Assembly: GCF_024199925.1 (NCBI RefSeq)
Contig: NZ_JANADR010000001.1
Location: forward strand, 9,427,501 to 9,491,500
DNA: 64,000 bases
Direction of reading: 5' to 3'
Origin: Bradyrhizobium sp. CCGUVB1N3
Lineage (GTDB): Bacteria; Pseudomonadota; Alphaproteobacteria; Rhizobiales; Xanthobacteraceae
Positions 7,412 through 16,710 of this stretch are shown piece after piece; positions within the stretch are counted from its first letter, which is position 1; each line of letters starts with the position of its first letter. Made by a program: the position numbers and the translations under genes. The notes under the pieces are model-generated. The model did no database searches, had not been told where the DNA came from, and was given only the letters and a program-made list of their open reading frames with translations.

Positions 7412-9193
7412 ATGGGTATCTTCGATGCAATGAACACCTCGGTGGGTGGCCTGCAGGCGCAGTCCTACGCGCTTCAGAACATTTCCGGCAATATCGCGAA
7501 CTCCTCCACCACCGGTTACAAGGGCATCGGAACCAGCTTCGAGGATCTCATCCCCGACGCCGAGGTGCCCAGCAAGCAGGTCGCCGGCGGCGTCACCGCG
7601 CATGCGCAGGCCACGATCACGACCCAAGGCACGATCTCGTCCTCCAGCGTCGCGACCAACATGGCGATCACCGGCGACGGCTTCTTCTCGGTGCAGAAGG
7701 CAAGCGGCGTCGTCGACAACGTGCCGGTGTTCGACGGCGTCAACTACTACACGCGCCGCGGCGACTTCCAGGTCAATGCCAACGGCAATCTCGTCAACGG
7801 CGCCGGCTACTATTTGATGGGCGTTGCGGTCGACCCGAAGACCGGCAACGCGCTCGGCAACGTGCCGACGGTGCTGCAATTCCAGAACAACTTCGTCCCG
7901 GCACAGGCGACCACCTCAATCCAATACGCGGCGAACCTGCCATCCCAGCCGAACACGTTGGGGAGCTCGACGGCGACGAGCGGCTCACTCGTGGCCTATG
8001 GTGGCCTCAATCCGTCCGACTTCGTGTCGAGCCCGTTGCCCTATGTCGATGCGACGACCACCGGCACGACCGTCAACAACAAGGCTGCTGCTGCCATCAC
8101 CTCCGCGACGAAGCTGTCAGGCGCCGCGGGTAGCGACTCCTTGACGACGGATTTCGCCGCTGGCGACACGATCGTGGTCGACGGCACCACGATCACCATT
8201 ACCGCGGCCGGCACTGGCTTGCAGGATTCGACCCACGTCCGCGCGGACGATACCGTCGGCGATCTGCTCTCGGCGATCGGCGGGATCACCGGCGTGGCTC
8301 CGACGATCAGCGGCGGCGCCATCACGCTTCACACCGGCGCCATGCAGGATCTCAGCATCACGAGCACGCCGTCGGCCGACCTTTCCACGCTCGGTTTCAC
8401 GAGCCCGGTATCGCAGGCCCACGGCACCGGCAACAGTGTCGTGACCAGCAACGACGTTTCGACCTTCACCAAGGAGTCCATCAGCGGCGGCGCAGTGACC
8501 GCGTACAATGCTACCGGTACGCCGGTGAACCTGCAATTGCGCTGGGGCAAGGTCGACAGCGCCTCTCTCGGCGCCGGGCACTCCGACACTTGGAACCTGT
8601 TCTATCAGTCGAACGCCAGTGCGACCGGCACGCAGACTGCATGGATCAACACCGGCACCAATTTCACCTTTGCCAGCGACGGCTCGCTCACCTCCCCGAG
8701 CGGTTCGGGCATCACCATCCCCAACGTCACAGTCGGAGGCCAGTCGCTGGGCTCGGTTGCCTTCAACATCTCCTCGGGCGGATTGACGCAATATGCGAGC
8801 ACCAGCGGCGCCGTCACCATCAACACCATCACGCAGAACGGCTACGCCGCCGGCCAGCTCCGCTCAGTCGCCGTCAACAACAACGGCATCGTGGTCGGCA
8901 CCTTCTCCAACGGCCAGAACCTCGATCTCGCTGCGGTGACGCTGTCGCACTTCAACGGCACCAACTACCTGAAGGCGATGGACGGCGGCGCCTACGCCGT
9001 CACCGACCAGTCGGGCCCGGCGATCGACGGCGCTTCCGGCACCATCAGCGGCTCGTCGCTCGAGGGATCGAACACCGACATCGCCGACGAGTTCACCAAG
9101 CTGATCGTGACCCAGCAGGCCTATTCGGCCAACACCAAGGTCATCACGACAGCGAACTCGATGGTGCAGGATCTCCTGAACGTGTTGCGCTGA
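7412..9193 (+). CDS. flgE: Flagellar hook protein FlgE
   Basis: 593 residues from the ATG at 7412 (MGIFDAMNTSVGG), with GGAGAC just upstream. The N-terminal rod/hook helix carries ALQNISGNIANSSTTGYK; the C-terminus has SSLEGSNTDIADEFTKLIVTQQAYSANTKVI, the standard axial coiled coil. The protein forms the hook outside the outer membrane. It is longer than a typical hook protein of about 400 residues. Roughly residues 220-340 form a Thr/Ser/Gly-rich insert that resembles segments in FlgL and both flagellins of this window. First gene of flgE-flgK-flgL, downstream of the sigma-54-type site. Confidence 0.95.
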   Translation: MGIFDAMNTSVGGLQAQSYALQNISGNIANSSTTGYKGIGTSFEDLIPDAEVPSKQVAGGVTAHAQATITTQGTISSSSVATNMAITGDGFFSVQKASGVVDNVPVFDGVNYYTRRGDFQVNANGNLVNGAGYYLMGVAVDPKTGNALGNVPTVLQFQNNFVPAQATTSIQYAANLPSQPNTLGSSTATSGSLVAYGGLNPSDFVSSPLPYVDATTTGTTVNNKAAAAITSATKLSGAAGSDSLTTDFAAGDTIVVDGTTITITAAGTGLQDSTHVRADDTVGDLLSAIGGITGVAPTISGGAITLHTGAMQDLSITSTPSADLSTLGFTSPVSQAHGTGNSVVTSNDVSTFTKESISGGAVTAYNATGTPVNLQLRWGKVDSASLGAGHSDTWNLFYQSNASATGTQTAWINTGTNFTFASDGSLTSPSGSGITIPNVTVGGQSLGSVAFNISSGGLTQYASTSGAVTINTITQNGYAAGQLRSVAVNNNGIVVGTFSNGQNLDLAAVTLSHFNGTNYLKAMDGGAYAVTDQSGPAIDGASGTISGSSLEGSNTDIADEFTKLIVTQQAYSANTKVITTANSMVQDLLNVLR

Positions 9194-9231
9194 TCAGCGC
9201 TGACGCAGCGTAACCAGAGGCGGGCAGTAGC

Positions 9232-11100
9232 ATGGGTTTGAGTTCATCCCTCGCCAGCGCGATGAGCGGTCTGCGTGCCAACCAGGCCGCGCTTTCGATC
9301 GTCTCCTCGAACGTCGCCAATTCGCAGACGCCGGGTTACGTCGCCCAGTCGCCGAACCAGATCGAGGTCACCACCGGCGACTTCGGCTCGACGGTGACGA
9401 CCACCGGCGTCAGCCGCGACCTCGACACTTACGTGCAGGGCCAGCTCCGCACCGAGACCGGTGGCGGCGGCTACGCCGACCAGATGGCGAATATTCTGAA
9501 ACAGCTTCAGAATGTGTACGGCAACCCCGGCGGCAGCGGCACGCTCGAAACCGCGCTGAACGATTTCACCAGCTCGCTCCAGGCGCTGTCGACGAGCGCG
9601 GGCGCCTCGTCGGCGCAGACGGTAGCGGTCGCCGCGGCGCAGTCGCTGGCGCAGCAGCTCAACCTCACGACCAAGGGCATCCAGTCGCTGCGCAGCAATG
9701 TCGAGCAGGATCTCGGCACCTCGGCGCAGCAAGCCAACGCGTCGATGCAGCAGATCGCCGACATCAACACCAAGCTGCAAGGCCTGAGCTCGAGCGATCC
9801 GTCGGCGGCGACGCTGATGGATCAGCGCGATCAGGCGATCAACACATTGTCGAAATATGTCGACGTCCGCGTCGTCACCGACGGCTCCAACCAGGCGAAC
9901 GTCTACACCAACACAGGCATCCAGCTTGTCGGCGCCGGCCTCGCCTCGAAGTTCACCTTCACGTCCGCAGGGGCGCTGACGGCGAACTCGCTCTATGACA
10001 GCAATCCGGCCAAATCCGGTGTCGGCGCATTCAACATCTCGCTGCCGAACGGCTCGTCGATCGACGTCGTCGCCAACAACGTGGTGTCGTCGGGACAGAT
10101 TGCCGCTGACCTCAAGCTGCGCGACCAGACGCTGGTGCAGGCGCAGACCCAGGTCGACCAGCTCGCCGCGACGATGGCGAGCGCGATGTCCGACAAGACC
10201 ACGGCCGGCACGGCCGTCGCCGGCCCGCCGTCCGGCTTCGCGGTCGACATTTCCAATACGGCACCTGGCAATTCGGTCAATCTGACCTATACCGATACCG
10301 CGACCAACACCCAGCGCCAGATCGCGATCGTCAACGTGGCGGATCCGGCGGCGCTGCCGTTGCAAAACGCCACCAATGCCAATCCGCTCAAAATCGGCGT
10401 CGACTTCTCCGCGCCGATGGCCTCGATTCTATCGACGCTCAACACCGCGCTGGCCGGCAGCGCGCATCTGTCGTTTGCAGGCTCCGGCACAACGCTCCAG
10501 ATTACGGACGACGGCACTGGTTCGAGCACGGTCAATTCGGCCTCGGTGACCAAGACGATCTCCTCGCTCCAGTCGGGCAATGCGCAAATGCCGTTGTTCA
10601 CGGACGGCAGCGCGCTCTACACCGGCGCGATCACCTCATCGGGATCGCAGATGACCGGGCTTGCCGGGCGCATCGGCGTGAACGCGGCGGTCGTGACCGA
10701 CCCGAGCAAGCTCTCGGTCTACAACACTTCGCCGGTGACGCCTGCCGGCGATACCACGCGCTCGGACTTCCTCTACACGCAGCTCACCAGTTCGGTGTTC
10801 TCCTATTCGCCGACGACGGGGCTGGGCTCGTCGAGCCAGGCGTTCACCGGCACGGTCTCGAGCTATCTACAGCAGTTTCTGAGCATCCAGAGCAACGCTT
10901 CGACCCAGGCGACGGCGTTGCAGCAGGGCCAGAGCGTCGTTGTCTCGACGCTCCAGGCAAAATTCAACTCGACATCCAGCGTCAACATCGACTCGGAGAT
11001 GTCGAACTTGATCCAGCTCCAGAATGCCTATGCCGCCAACGCCCACGTGATGTCGGTGGTGCAAAGCATGATGAACACGTTGCTCCAGGCTCAAACGTAA
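9232..11100 (+). CDS. flgK: Hook-filament junction protein FlgK (HAP1)
   Basis: 622 residues. N-terminal block SSLASAMSGLRANQAALSIVSSNVANSQTPGY is the flagellar rod-domain signature in its FlgK form; the C-terminal coiled coil includes SVNIDSEMSNLIQLQNAYAANAHVMSVVQ. FlgK is the first junction protein on the hook. It begins 38 bases after flgE and is followed 21 bases later by flgL, so the three are one transcript. Length is within the normal range for alphaproteobacterial FlgK. Confidence 0.95.
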   Translation: MGLSSSLASAMSGLRANQAALSIVSSNVANSQTPGYVAQSPNQIEVTTGDFGSTVTTTGVSRDLDTYVQGQLRTETGGGGYADQMANILKQLQNVYGNPGGSGTLETALNDFTSSLQALSTSAGASSAQTVAVAAAQSLAQQLNLTTKGIQSLRSNVEQDLGTSAQQANASMQQIADINTKLQGLSSSDPSAATLMDQRDQAINTLSKYVDVRVVTDGSNQANVYTNTGIQLVGAGLASKFTFTSAGALTANSLYDSNPAKSGVGAFNISLPNGSSIDVVANNVVSSGQIAADLKLRDQTLVQAQTQVDQLAATMASAMSDKTTAGTAVAGPPSGFAVDISNTAPGNSVNLTYTDTATNTQRQIAIVNVADPAALPLQNATNANPLKIGVDFSAPMASILSTLNTALAGSAHLSFAGSGTTLQITDDGTGSSTVNSASVTKTISSLQSGNAQMPLFTDGSALYTGAITSSGSQMTGLAGRIGVNAAVVTDPSKLSVYNTSPVTPAGDTTRSDFLYTQLTSSVFSYSPTTGLGSSSQAFTGTVSSYLQQFLSIQSNASTQATALQQGQSVVVSTLQAKFNSTSSVNIDSEMSNLIQLQNAYAANAHVMSVVQSMMNTLLQAQT

Positions 11101-11121
11101 CCAAGTGTAGGGCTCTGAAAG

Positions 11122-13014
11122 ATGTCGATCAGCAGCATCAACTACTCTTCGTCGATTCTCGGCGCGCAGATACGCAACATCAACCAGCAGCTCACCGACC
11201 TGTCGACGCAGCTGTCCACCGGCAAGCTGTCCCAGAACTATTCGGGCATGGGCACCAACGAAGGCTTCGCGATCGCCTCGCGCGCGCAGCTTTCGAACAT
11301 CGCCGCCTATACCGACACGATCACCAACGTCAACGTCAGCATCAACCTCGCCAACACCGCGCTCCAGTCGCTGACGACGATCCGCAATACGGTGCAGACG
11401 GGCTCCGCCAGCACCGCCCAGGATCTCAACGTCAACGGACAGACCATTGCGCAGAACACCGCCGCGGCCCAGTTCGCCTCGATGGTCGGCGTCCTCAACA
11501 CCCAGTCGGGCAACCGCTATCTGTTCTCTGGGACCGCCTTCAACACGCAGTCCGTCGCCAACGCCGATGATATCATCAACGGCACGACGACGCAGGCGGG
11601 CTTCAAGACCGTCATGGCCGAGCGCCAGGCGGCCGACCTCGGCGCGAATGGCATGGGCCGGCTGGTGCAGACGCAGCCGACGGCGAGCTCGGTGCAGGTG
11701 TCCGAGGACGTCGCAGGATCGCCGTTCGGGCTGAAGATCGCGGCCGTCTCCTCGACGCTGACCGGCGCCACCGTGACGGGGCCGAGCGGATCGCCGGTGT
11801 CCTTCTCGGTCGATCTCAATGGCAACAATCCGAACAATGGCGACAAGCTGAGCGTTCAGTTCACGCTGCCGGACGGCACGACCGAGCAGATCGACCTGAC
11901 CGCCTCCAGTGCGACGCCGACGCCGGCCGGGAGCTTTGCGATCGATGCAAGCACCCCCGTCAACCCGAACAATACCGCCTCGAACCTCAACACCGCGCTG
12001 AACACCGCGATCCAGAAGCTCGCCAACACCTCGCTGGTGGCGGCATCCGCCGTGGCCGCCGGCGACAATTTCTTCAACACGGATAGCTCGGCGATCGGCG
12101 CTGCCAAGACCAACCAGGCGACCCCAGCGGCACCGATCAGTGGCACCACCGCGCTGTCCGGCACGGCTCCCTCGGACTCGATCTCACCCGGCTTCTCCGT
12201 CGGCGATTCCATCACCGTCAACGGCACCACACTGAGCTTCGTCGCCTCGGGCGCGACCGGGAACCAGCTCAACGTCACCGACAGTATCCAGACCCTGCTG
12301 AGCAAGATCGATTCGATCACGGGCACCTCGAAGCCGTCGACAATCCATGGCGGCGTAATCACGATCAACACCGACGATGCAGCGACCCTGAGCATCTCGG
12401 GCTCGACCGCGGGCGCCACGGCTGCGCTTGGCGCGCTCGGCTTCGCCTCGTCGCCGATCACGGCCACCCAGCCGCCCTTGCGTGTCGGCTCCTCACCGGC
12501 GAGCTCGGCGACGACGCTGGTGAACGGCTCGGCCAATACCGTGAAATGGTATCAGGGCAATGACGGGCCCGGCTCGGCGCGCTCGACCGCGGTGGCGCGA
12601 GTCGACGATTCCGTCACGGTGCAATACGGCGCGCAGGCCGACGAGGATGCGATCCGCAGCCAGTTGCAGGCGATTGCCGTGTTCGGCACGTTCTCGACCT
12701 CGCCGACCGGGCAATATTCCGGGGCGCAGGTTGCAGCGCTGAGCCAGCGCACAACGCAGGCGCTGACGCCGCAGCCCGGGCAACAGAAGATCGAGGACAT
12801 CCAGACCGACATCGCGATGGCCCAGAACACGATGAAGGACGCCACCACGCGCCAGACCCAGGCCAAGGCGCAGCTTCAGACCATCATCGACCAGGCCGAG
12901 TCGGCGTCTCCCGACCAGGTCGCGAGCGAGATCCTGTCGCTCCAGAACGCGCTCCAGGCGTCCTACCAGACCACGGCGAATCTGGCGCAGCTCTCGCTCG
13001 TCAAATTCCTGTAA
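11122..13014 (+). CDS. flgL: Hook-filament junction protein FlgL (HAP3, flagellin family)
   Basis: 630 residues. The N-terminal flagellin-type helix (ILGAQIRNINQQLTDLSTQLSTGK) and C-terminal helix (VASEILSLQNALQASYQTTANLAQLSLVKFL) frame a large variable middle, and NRYLFSGTAFNTQ is typical of FlgL. It caps the hook for filament attachment. It is about twice the length of enteric FlgL. Part of the excess, near residues 335-450, is an IN-motif-like module shared with FlgE and the flagellins. Last gene of the hook operon; a CtrA-type box begins eight bases after its stop. Confidence 0.92.
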   Translation: MSISSINYSSSILGAQIRNINQQLTDLSTQLSTGKLSQNYSGMGTNEGFAIASRAQLSNIAAYTDTITNVNVSINLANTALQSLTTIRNTVQTGSASTAQDLNVNGQTIAQNTAAAQFASMVGVLNTQSGNRYLFSGTAFNTQSVANADDIINGTTTQAGFKTVMAERQAADLGANGMGRLVQTQPTASSVQVSEDVAGSPFGLKIAAVSSTLTGATVTGPSGSPVSFSVDLNGNNPNNGDKLSVQFTLPDGTTEQIDLTASSATPTPAGSFAIDASTPVNPNNTASNLNTALNTAIQKLANTSLVAASAVAAGDNFFNTDSSAIGAAKTNQATPAAPISGTTALSGTAPSDSISPGFSVGDSITVNGTTLSFVASGATGNQLNVTDSIQTLLSKIDSITGTSKPSTIHGGVITINTDDAATLSISGSTAGATAALGALGFASSPITATQPPLRVGSSPASSATTLVNGSANTVKWYQGNDGPGSARSTAVARVDDSVTVQYGAQADEDAIRSQLQAIAVFGTFSTSPTGQYSGAQVAALSQRTTQALTPQPGQQKIEDIQTDIAMAQNTMKDATTRQTQAKAQLQTIIDQAESASPDQVASEILSLQNALQASYQTTANLAQLSLVKFL

Positions 13015-13021
13015 GGGAGCG

Positions 13022-13036
13022 TTAAGGCTCCATTAA
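13022..13036 (+). promoter_or_regulatory. CtrA-type box before the four-gene enzyme operon
   Basis: TTAAGGCTCCATTAA: a perfect TTAA-N7-TTAA. It lies between the flgL stop and the ATG at 13086, the only gap in an otherwise packed region. CtrA is the alphaproteobacterial cell-cycle and motility regulator. Its role here is inferred from the site sequence and from further copies before flagellar genes in this window. Confidence 0.6.
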
Positions 13037-13085
13037 CCATGCCTGTTTACCTCTTGGTGAGGATTTGGGGCGCGCGGGGCAATTG

Positions 13086-13868
13086 ATGTCGGATCGGATG
13101 CAGCTTGTGGTCGCAACGCCGTGCTTCGGCGGGCAGGTGTCGAGCATCTATGCGAGCTCGATCTTCTCGCTCCAGCGCGCCGTGCACGGCATGTCCAATC
13201 TCGAGCTCAAGGTGCTCTTGCGCGACGGCGACGCGCTGATCACCCGTGCGCGGGCCAATCTGGTCGCGATGTTCCTCGACGATCCCAAGGCCACGCATTT
13301 CCTGTTTGTCGACGCCGATATCGGCTTTGCGCCCGAGCAGGTGTTCCGGCTGATCGAAAGCGGCGCCGACGTCGTCGCCGGCTGCTATCCGATCAAGCGC
13401 GTCAACTGGGACAAGGCCAGGCGGGCGATCCAGGCCGGCAGAGCCGATGTGCCGGCGGCTTCGCTCGATTACGTGCTGGAGATCGAGGATCCCGACCGCA
13501 TCGTCGTCGTCAACGGATTTACGCGCGTGCGCTACGCGGGCACCGGCTTCCTGATGATCCGCCGTCACGCGCTGGAGGCGATGTGCCGGCATCCGAACTA
13601 CGCGGGCTTGCAGTTCTTCCGCGAGCATTCTCACGACACGCTGGCTGCGAGCCAGAACCGCTTCGCGCTGTTTGAATGCATGATCGACCCGGCAACCGGC
13701 ACCTACCTCTCCGAAGACTTCGCCTTCTGCAAGCGCTGGACCGATATCGGCGGCGAGATCTGGGCCGACATCCAGAGCTCGCTCGACCATGTCGGGCCGT
13801 CGGTGTTCCACGGCGACATCGCCTCGCAATTCGCGCCGGCACCCGCCGCCGCAGCAGACGCTGCCTGA
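13086..13868 (+). CDS. Glycosyltransferase-like protein (GT-A fold), first gene of enzyme operon
   Basis: 260 residues from the ATG at 13086; a TTG at 13065 is an alternative start. It opens with the strand QLVVATPCFGGQVSSIYASS, then RDGDALITRARANLVAMF and FLFVDADIGF, where the DxD is the nucleotide-sugar/metal motif of GT-A enzymes. A later block has RYAGTGFLMIRRHALEAM and YLSEDFAFCKRW, the acceptor-side pattern of Anp1-like and small bacterial glycosyltransferases. No signal or membrane segment. It is followed nine bases later by the PLP-fold gene. The position beside flagellar junction and filament genes suggests, but does not prove, flagellin or surface modification. Confidence 0.75.
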   Translation: MSDRMQLVVATPCFGGQVSSIYASSIFSLQRAVHGMSNLELKVLLRDGDALITRARANLVAMFLDDPKATHFLFVDADIGFAPEQVFRLIESGADVVAGCYPIKRVNWDKARRAIQAGRADVPAASLDYVLEIEDPDRIVVVNGFTRVRYAGTGFLMIRRHALEAMCRHPNYAGLQFFREHSHDTLAASQNRFALFECMIDPATGTYLSEDFAFCKRWTDIGGEIWADIQSSLDHVGPSVFHGDIASQFAPAPAAAADAA

Positions 13869-13877
13869 GCCAGCCGG

Positions 13878-15458
13878 ATGAGCGTCGGCGTATCCCGATT
13901 CCACGCTGACGACGGGCCGCGCTACGGGCTGCGCGACCTTTTCACGCCGCTGGAGACGCTGCTTGCCGCCGGTGGCGACCCGCGACTGGCGCTCGATCCA
14001 CGGGACGGTCTCAACGCCTATGCTTGCGCGCCGCAGCCGACGCCCGAGATCTGGAATTTCGCATCTTCGACCGCATCCTCGATCTCGCAAGCGGCGTATG
14101 AGCGCGCCGCGCTCGCCCGCGAGGAACTCGTGCATAAATCGCTGTTCGACGAGGTGGAGGTCGCCTTCGACGCCCGTCTCGAGGACATGCGCGATGAATT
14201 GCGCACCCATCTCCAGCTCTCGCCGCGGGTCGATGTCGTGTTCTCGCCATCCGGCACCGATGCGCAGCTCTACTCGCTGTTCCTGGCGCGCGCCGTGCTC
14301 GGCGCGCCGCCGGTCACCGTCGTCGTCGGCTCCGACCAGACGGGAAGCGGAACGGCGTTTACCTCGCGCGGGCGCCACTTTAGCTCGGTGACGGCGAGCG
14401 GTGTGTCGGTCCGCAAGGACGGCCCGATCGCAGGTCTTGGCGGCGACAGTATCGCGCTGCCGCTGACGGATGAGGCGGACGCCGACTCCGCGGTGCTTCG
14501 CGCAATCGAGACGGTGGTCGCGCAAGGCGCGCCCGTGCTGCTTCAAATCATGGACTCCTCGAAGTTCGGCTGGCGTGCGCCGAGCGAGGCCTGTCTCGAC
14601 GAGATCGCAAAACGTTGGCCGGGCAAGGTTCAGATCGCTGTCGATGCCTGCCAGATGCGGCTGGGCCGGCGGCGGCTGCGCTTTTATCTCGACCGCGGCT
14701 ACATGGTGCTGGTCACCGGCTCGAAATTCTTCGGCGGGCCGGCCTTCAGCGGCGCGCTGCTGGTGCCCAAGGGATTTGTGCGCGCGCTCGATCGCTTGAA
14801 CGAGATTGCGCCGGGCTTCCTCGACTACGCCAGCCGCTTCGACTGGCCGAAGGGCTGGAACGGCTTGCGATCACGCTTCGAGCGCCGACCGAATTTCGGT
14901 CAGTGGCTGCGCTGGGAGGCGGCGCTGGCGGAGATCGCCAGCTACTACGCGCTGCCCGGTGCCTTCCGCGCCAAGGCGCTCGGCGAGCTCAGGGCCGGCG
15001 TCGACGACATGATCGCCCTGACGCCTTCGCTCGGCGCGATCGCGTCCATCGCGCACCGAAGCGGCGTGGACGACGAGGAGTTCGTCCACGACACGATTTT
15101 TCCCGTCATGCTCCTGCGCGATGGCCGGCCGGTGTCGATCGCCGACACCAACGCGGTCTATCGTGCGCTCGCGCGCGACCTGAACGACGACGGCGTCGGC
15201 AGTGCCGCGGACCGGCAGGTGGCTGCGCAGCGGTATCTCGTCGGCCAGCCGGTGCGTCTGGTGCGGCCAGACGGCACACAAGCCGCGCCGCTGCGGCTCT
15301 GCATCGGTGCGCAGCTCGTGACCGGCGCCTGGTCGGCGGATGCGGCGCAAGCGCAAAGGAATCTTCAGCACGTTCTCGACCGCATCGCCGATGTGCTGGC
15401 GAAGATCGAGCTGCTGCTTGGTCGCACGAACAGTGCGGCATCTGCATCCGGAGCCTGA
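13878..15458 (+). CDS. PLP-dependent enzyme, aminotransferase class V-like fold
   Basis: 526 residues. VDVVFSPSGTDAQLYSLFLARAVLG is the glycine-rich PLP phosphate loop. QIMDSSKFGWRAP, then VQIAVDACQMRLG (the Asp that pairs with the pyridine nitrogen) and YMVLVTGSKFFGGPAFSGALLVP follow in the order of fold-type I enzymes, with Lys of TGSKFFGGP the probable Schiff-base lysine. It is longer than usual class V enzymes (about 400). The C-terminal 120 residues are less typical and include DDEEFVHDTIFPVMLLRDGRP. I cannot assign a reaction. The next gene starts one base after the stop. Confidence 0.65.
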   Translation: MSVGVSRFHADDGPRYGLRDLFTPLETLLAAGGDPRLALDPRDGLNAYACAPQPTPEIWNFASSTASSISQAAYERAALAREELVHKSLFDEVEVAFDARLEDMRDELRTHLQLSPRVDVVFSPSGTDAQLYSLFLARAVLGAPPVTVVVGSDQTGSGTAFTSRGRHFSSVTASGVSVRKDGPIAGLGGDSIALPLTDEADADSAVLRAIETVVAQGAPVLLQIMDSSKFGWRAPSEACLDEIAKRWPGKVQIAVDACQMRLGRRRLRFYLDRGYMVLVTGSKFFGGPAFSGALLVPKGFVRALDRLNEIAPGFLDYASRFDWPKGWNGLRSRFERRPNFGQWLRWEAALAEIASYYALPGAFRAKALGELRAGVDDMIALTPSLGAIASIAHRSGVDDEEFVHDTIFPVMLLRDGRPVSIADTNAVYRALARDLNDDGVGSAADRQVAAQRYLVGQPVRLVRPDGTQAAPLRLCIGAQLVTGAWSADAAQAQRNLQHVLDRIADVLAKIELLLGRTNSAASASGA

Positions 15459-15459
15459 C

Positions 15460-16710
15460 ATGCAGTCCGAAGTTTCGCATCCGCCCGGCGTGAACGCGCC
15501 GCAAGTTGCCGATCGTATCGGCTTTGCGCGGTTGACGCATCAGGCGTTCGCCGGCGTCGATCTGCGGCCGTTACGCGATCAGCTCGTGAGCAGGATCGCC
15601 GAGGGCACCGCGCAGGCGGGCGAGGGGCTCGACCTGTCGCTGATCGCGCAGCTTCTCGGCGACAAGGAGGCAGGTCTTGCGATCCAGGCTGAGGTGCTTG
15701 CCTTCCATCAATTGTTTCGTTCGCCTTGCGCCGTTGCAAAGCCCGCGCTGCGCGTGCTCGCGCTTGCCGCAGCCATCGACATGGGCGGCAACACTCCGAT
15801 CGAATTCCTGCTCGAAAGCTCGGACATCGAGCTGTTGACGCTCTACGTCGTCAAGGGCGTGGGCCTGCCGGAGCCGCTGCCGGATCACGACGTCGCCATC
15901 GTCGTCGCATCCGATTCCGAGGAATGCCGCGAGGCGCTCGCGGCGATCGATAATGCCGTCTCGCGCTGGCCGCGGCCGCTGCTCAACCGTCCGGACCGCA
16001 TCGCCAACCTCGATCGCGACAAGCTGCATCGCCTGCTCGCCGGCACGGCGGGCCTCGACATTCCCGCAACGGTCTGCGCGACGCGCGCGCAATTGTCGGA
16101 TCTGTCGCAAGGACAGATCTGGTGCGAGGATATCACGGCCGAGTTGCGCTTTCCGATGATCGTGCGGCCGCGCGGCACGCATGCCGGCGTGGGCCTCGTG
16201 AAGGTCGACGATGCCGCCGCGCTTGCCGATTATCTGACCGAGCGGCAGGAGCAGGAATTCTTCGTCGCGCGCTTCGTCGACTATTCCAGCGCCGATGGAC
16301 TGTTCCGTAAATATCGCCTCGCCATCGTCGATGGCCGCGCTTACGCCTGTCACATGGCGATCGCAGATCGCTGGGACATCTGGTATCTCAACGCCTACAT
16401 GGCCTTCAGCGAAGAGAAGCGCGCGGAGGAAACCGTCTTCATGCGCGACTTCGATGCCGTCTTCGTGAGCCGTCATCGTGCTGCGCTCGACGAGATGATC
16501 GCCCGCGTGGGGCTGGACTATTTCACGATCGACTGCGCCGAGAACAAGAGTGGCGAGCTCCTGATCTTCGAGGCCGACAACACGGCCGTGGTGCATAACA
16601 TGGATTCGCCGGACGTGTTTCCGTACAAGCAGCCTCAGATGCGCAAGATCTTTGCCGCGTTCACCGCGATGCTGTCGCGACATGCGAAGGCGGACGGGAG
16701 CGGAGCATGA
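15460..16710 (+). CDS. ATP-grasp domain protein
   Basis: 416 residues from the ATG at 15460. The N-terminal 160 residues are helical with no clear family. The C-terminal part is ATP-grasp-like: LRFPMIVRPRGTHAGVGLVKVDD (the ATP-binding Lys/Arg strand and flexible loop), QEQEFFVARFVDYSSADGLFRKYRLAIVDG, and FTIDCAENKSGELLIFEADNTAVVHN, which carries the metal-binding acid and asparagine. Such enzymes join a carboxylate to an amine or thiol through an acyl phosphate. It sits between two PLP enzymes with a 1-base gap and a 4-base overlap, so co-translation is likely. The substrate is unknown. Confidence 0.75.
   Translation: MQSEVSHPPGVNAPQVADRIGFARLTHQAFAGVDLRPLRDQLVSRIAEGTAQAGEGLDLSLIAQLLGDKEAGLAIQAEVLAFHQLFRSPCAVAKPALRVLALAAAIDMGGNTPIEFLLESSDIELLTLYVVKGVGLPEPLPDHDVAIVVASDSEECREALAAIDNAVSRWPRPLLNRPDRIANLDRDKLHRLLAGTAGLDIPATVCATRAQLSDLSQGQIWCEDITAELRFPMIVRPRGTHAGVGLVKVDDAAALADYLTERQEQEFFVARFVDYSSADGLFRKYRLAIVDGRAYACHMAIADRWDIWYLNAYMAFSEEKRAEETVFMRDFDAVFVSRHRAALDEMIARVGLDYFTIDCAENKSGELLIFEADNTAVVHNMDSPDVFPYKQPQMRKIFAAFTAMLSRHAKADGSGA

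Noticed and set aside
13047..14546. A 499-codon minus-strand open frame across the glycosyltransferase and PLP genes
   Set aside because: No family motif and no ribosome site, while the plus-strand frames carry DxD and PLP-binding motifs.
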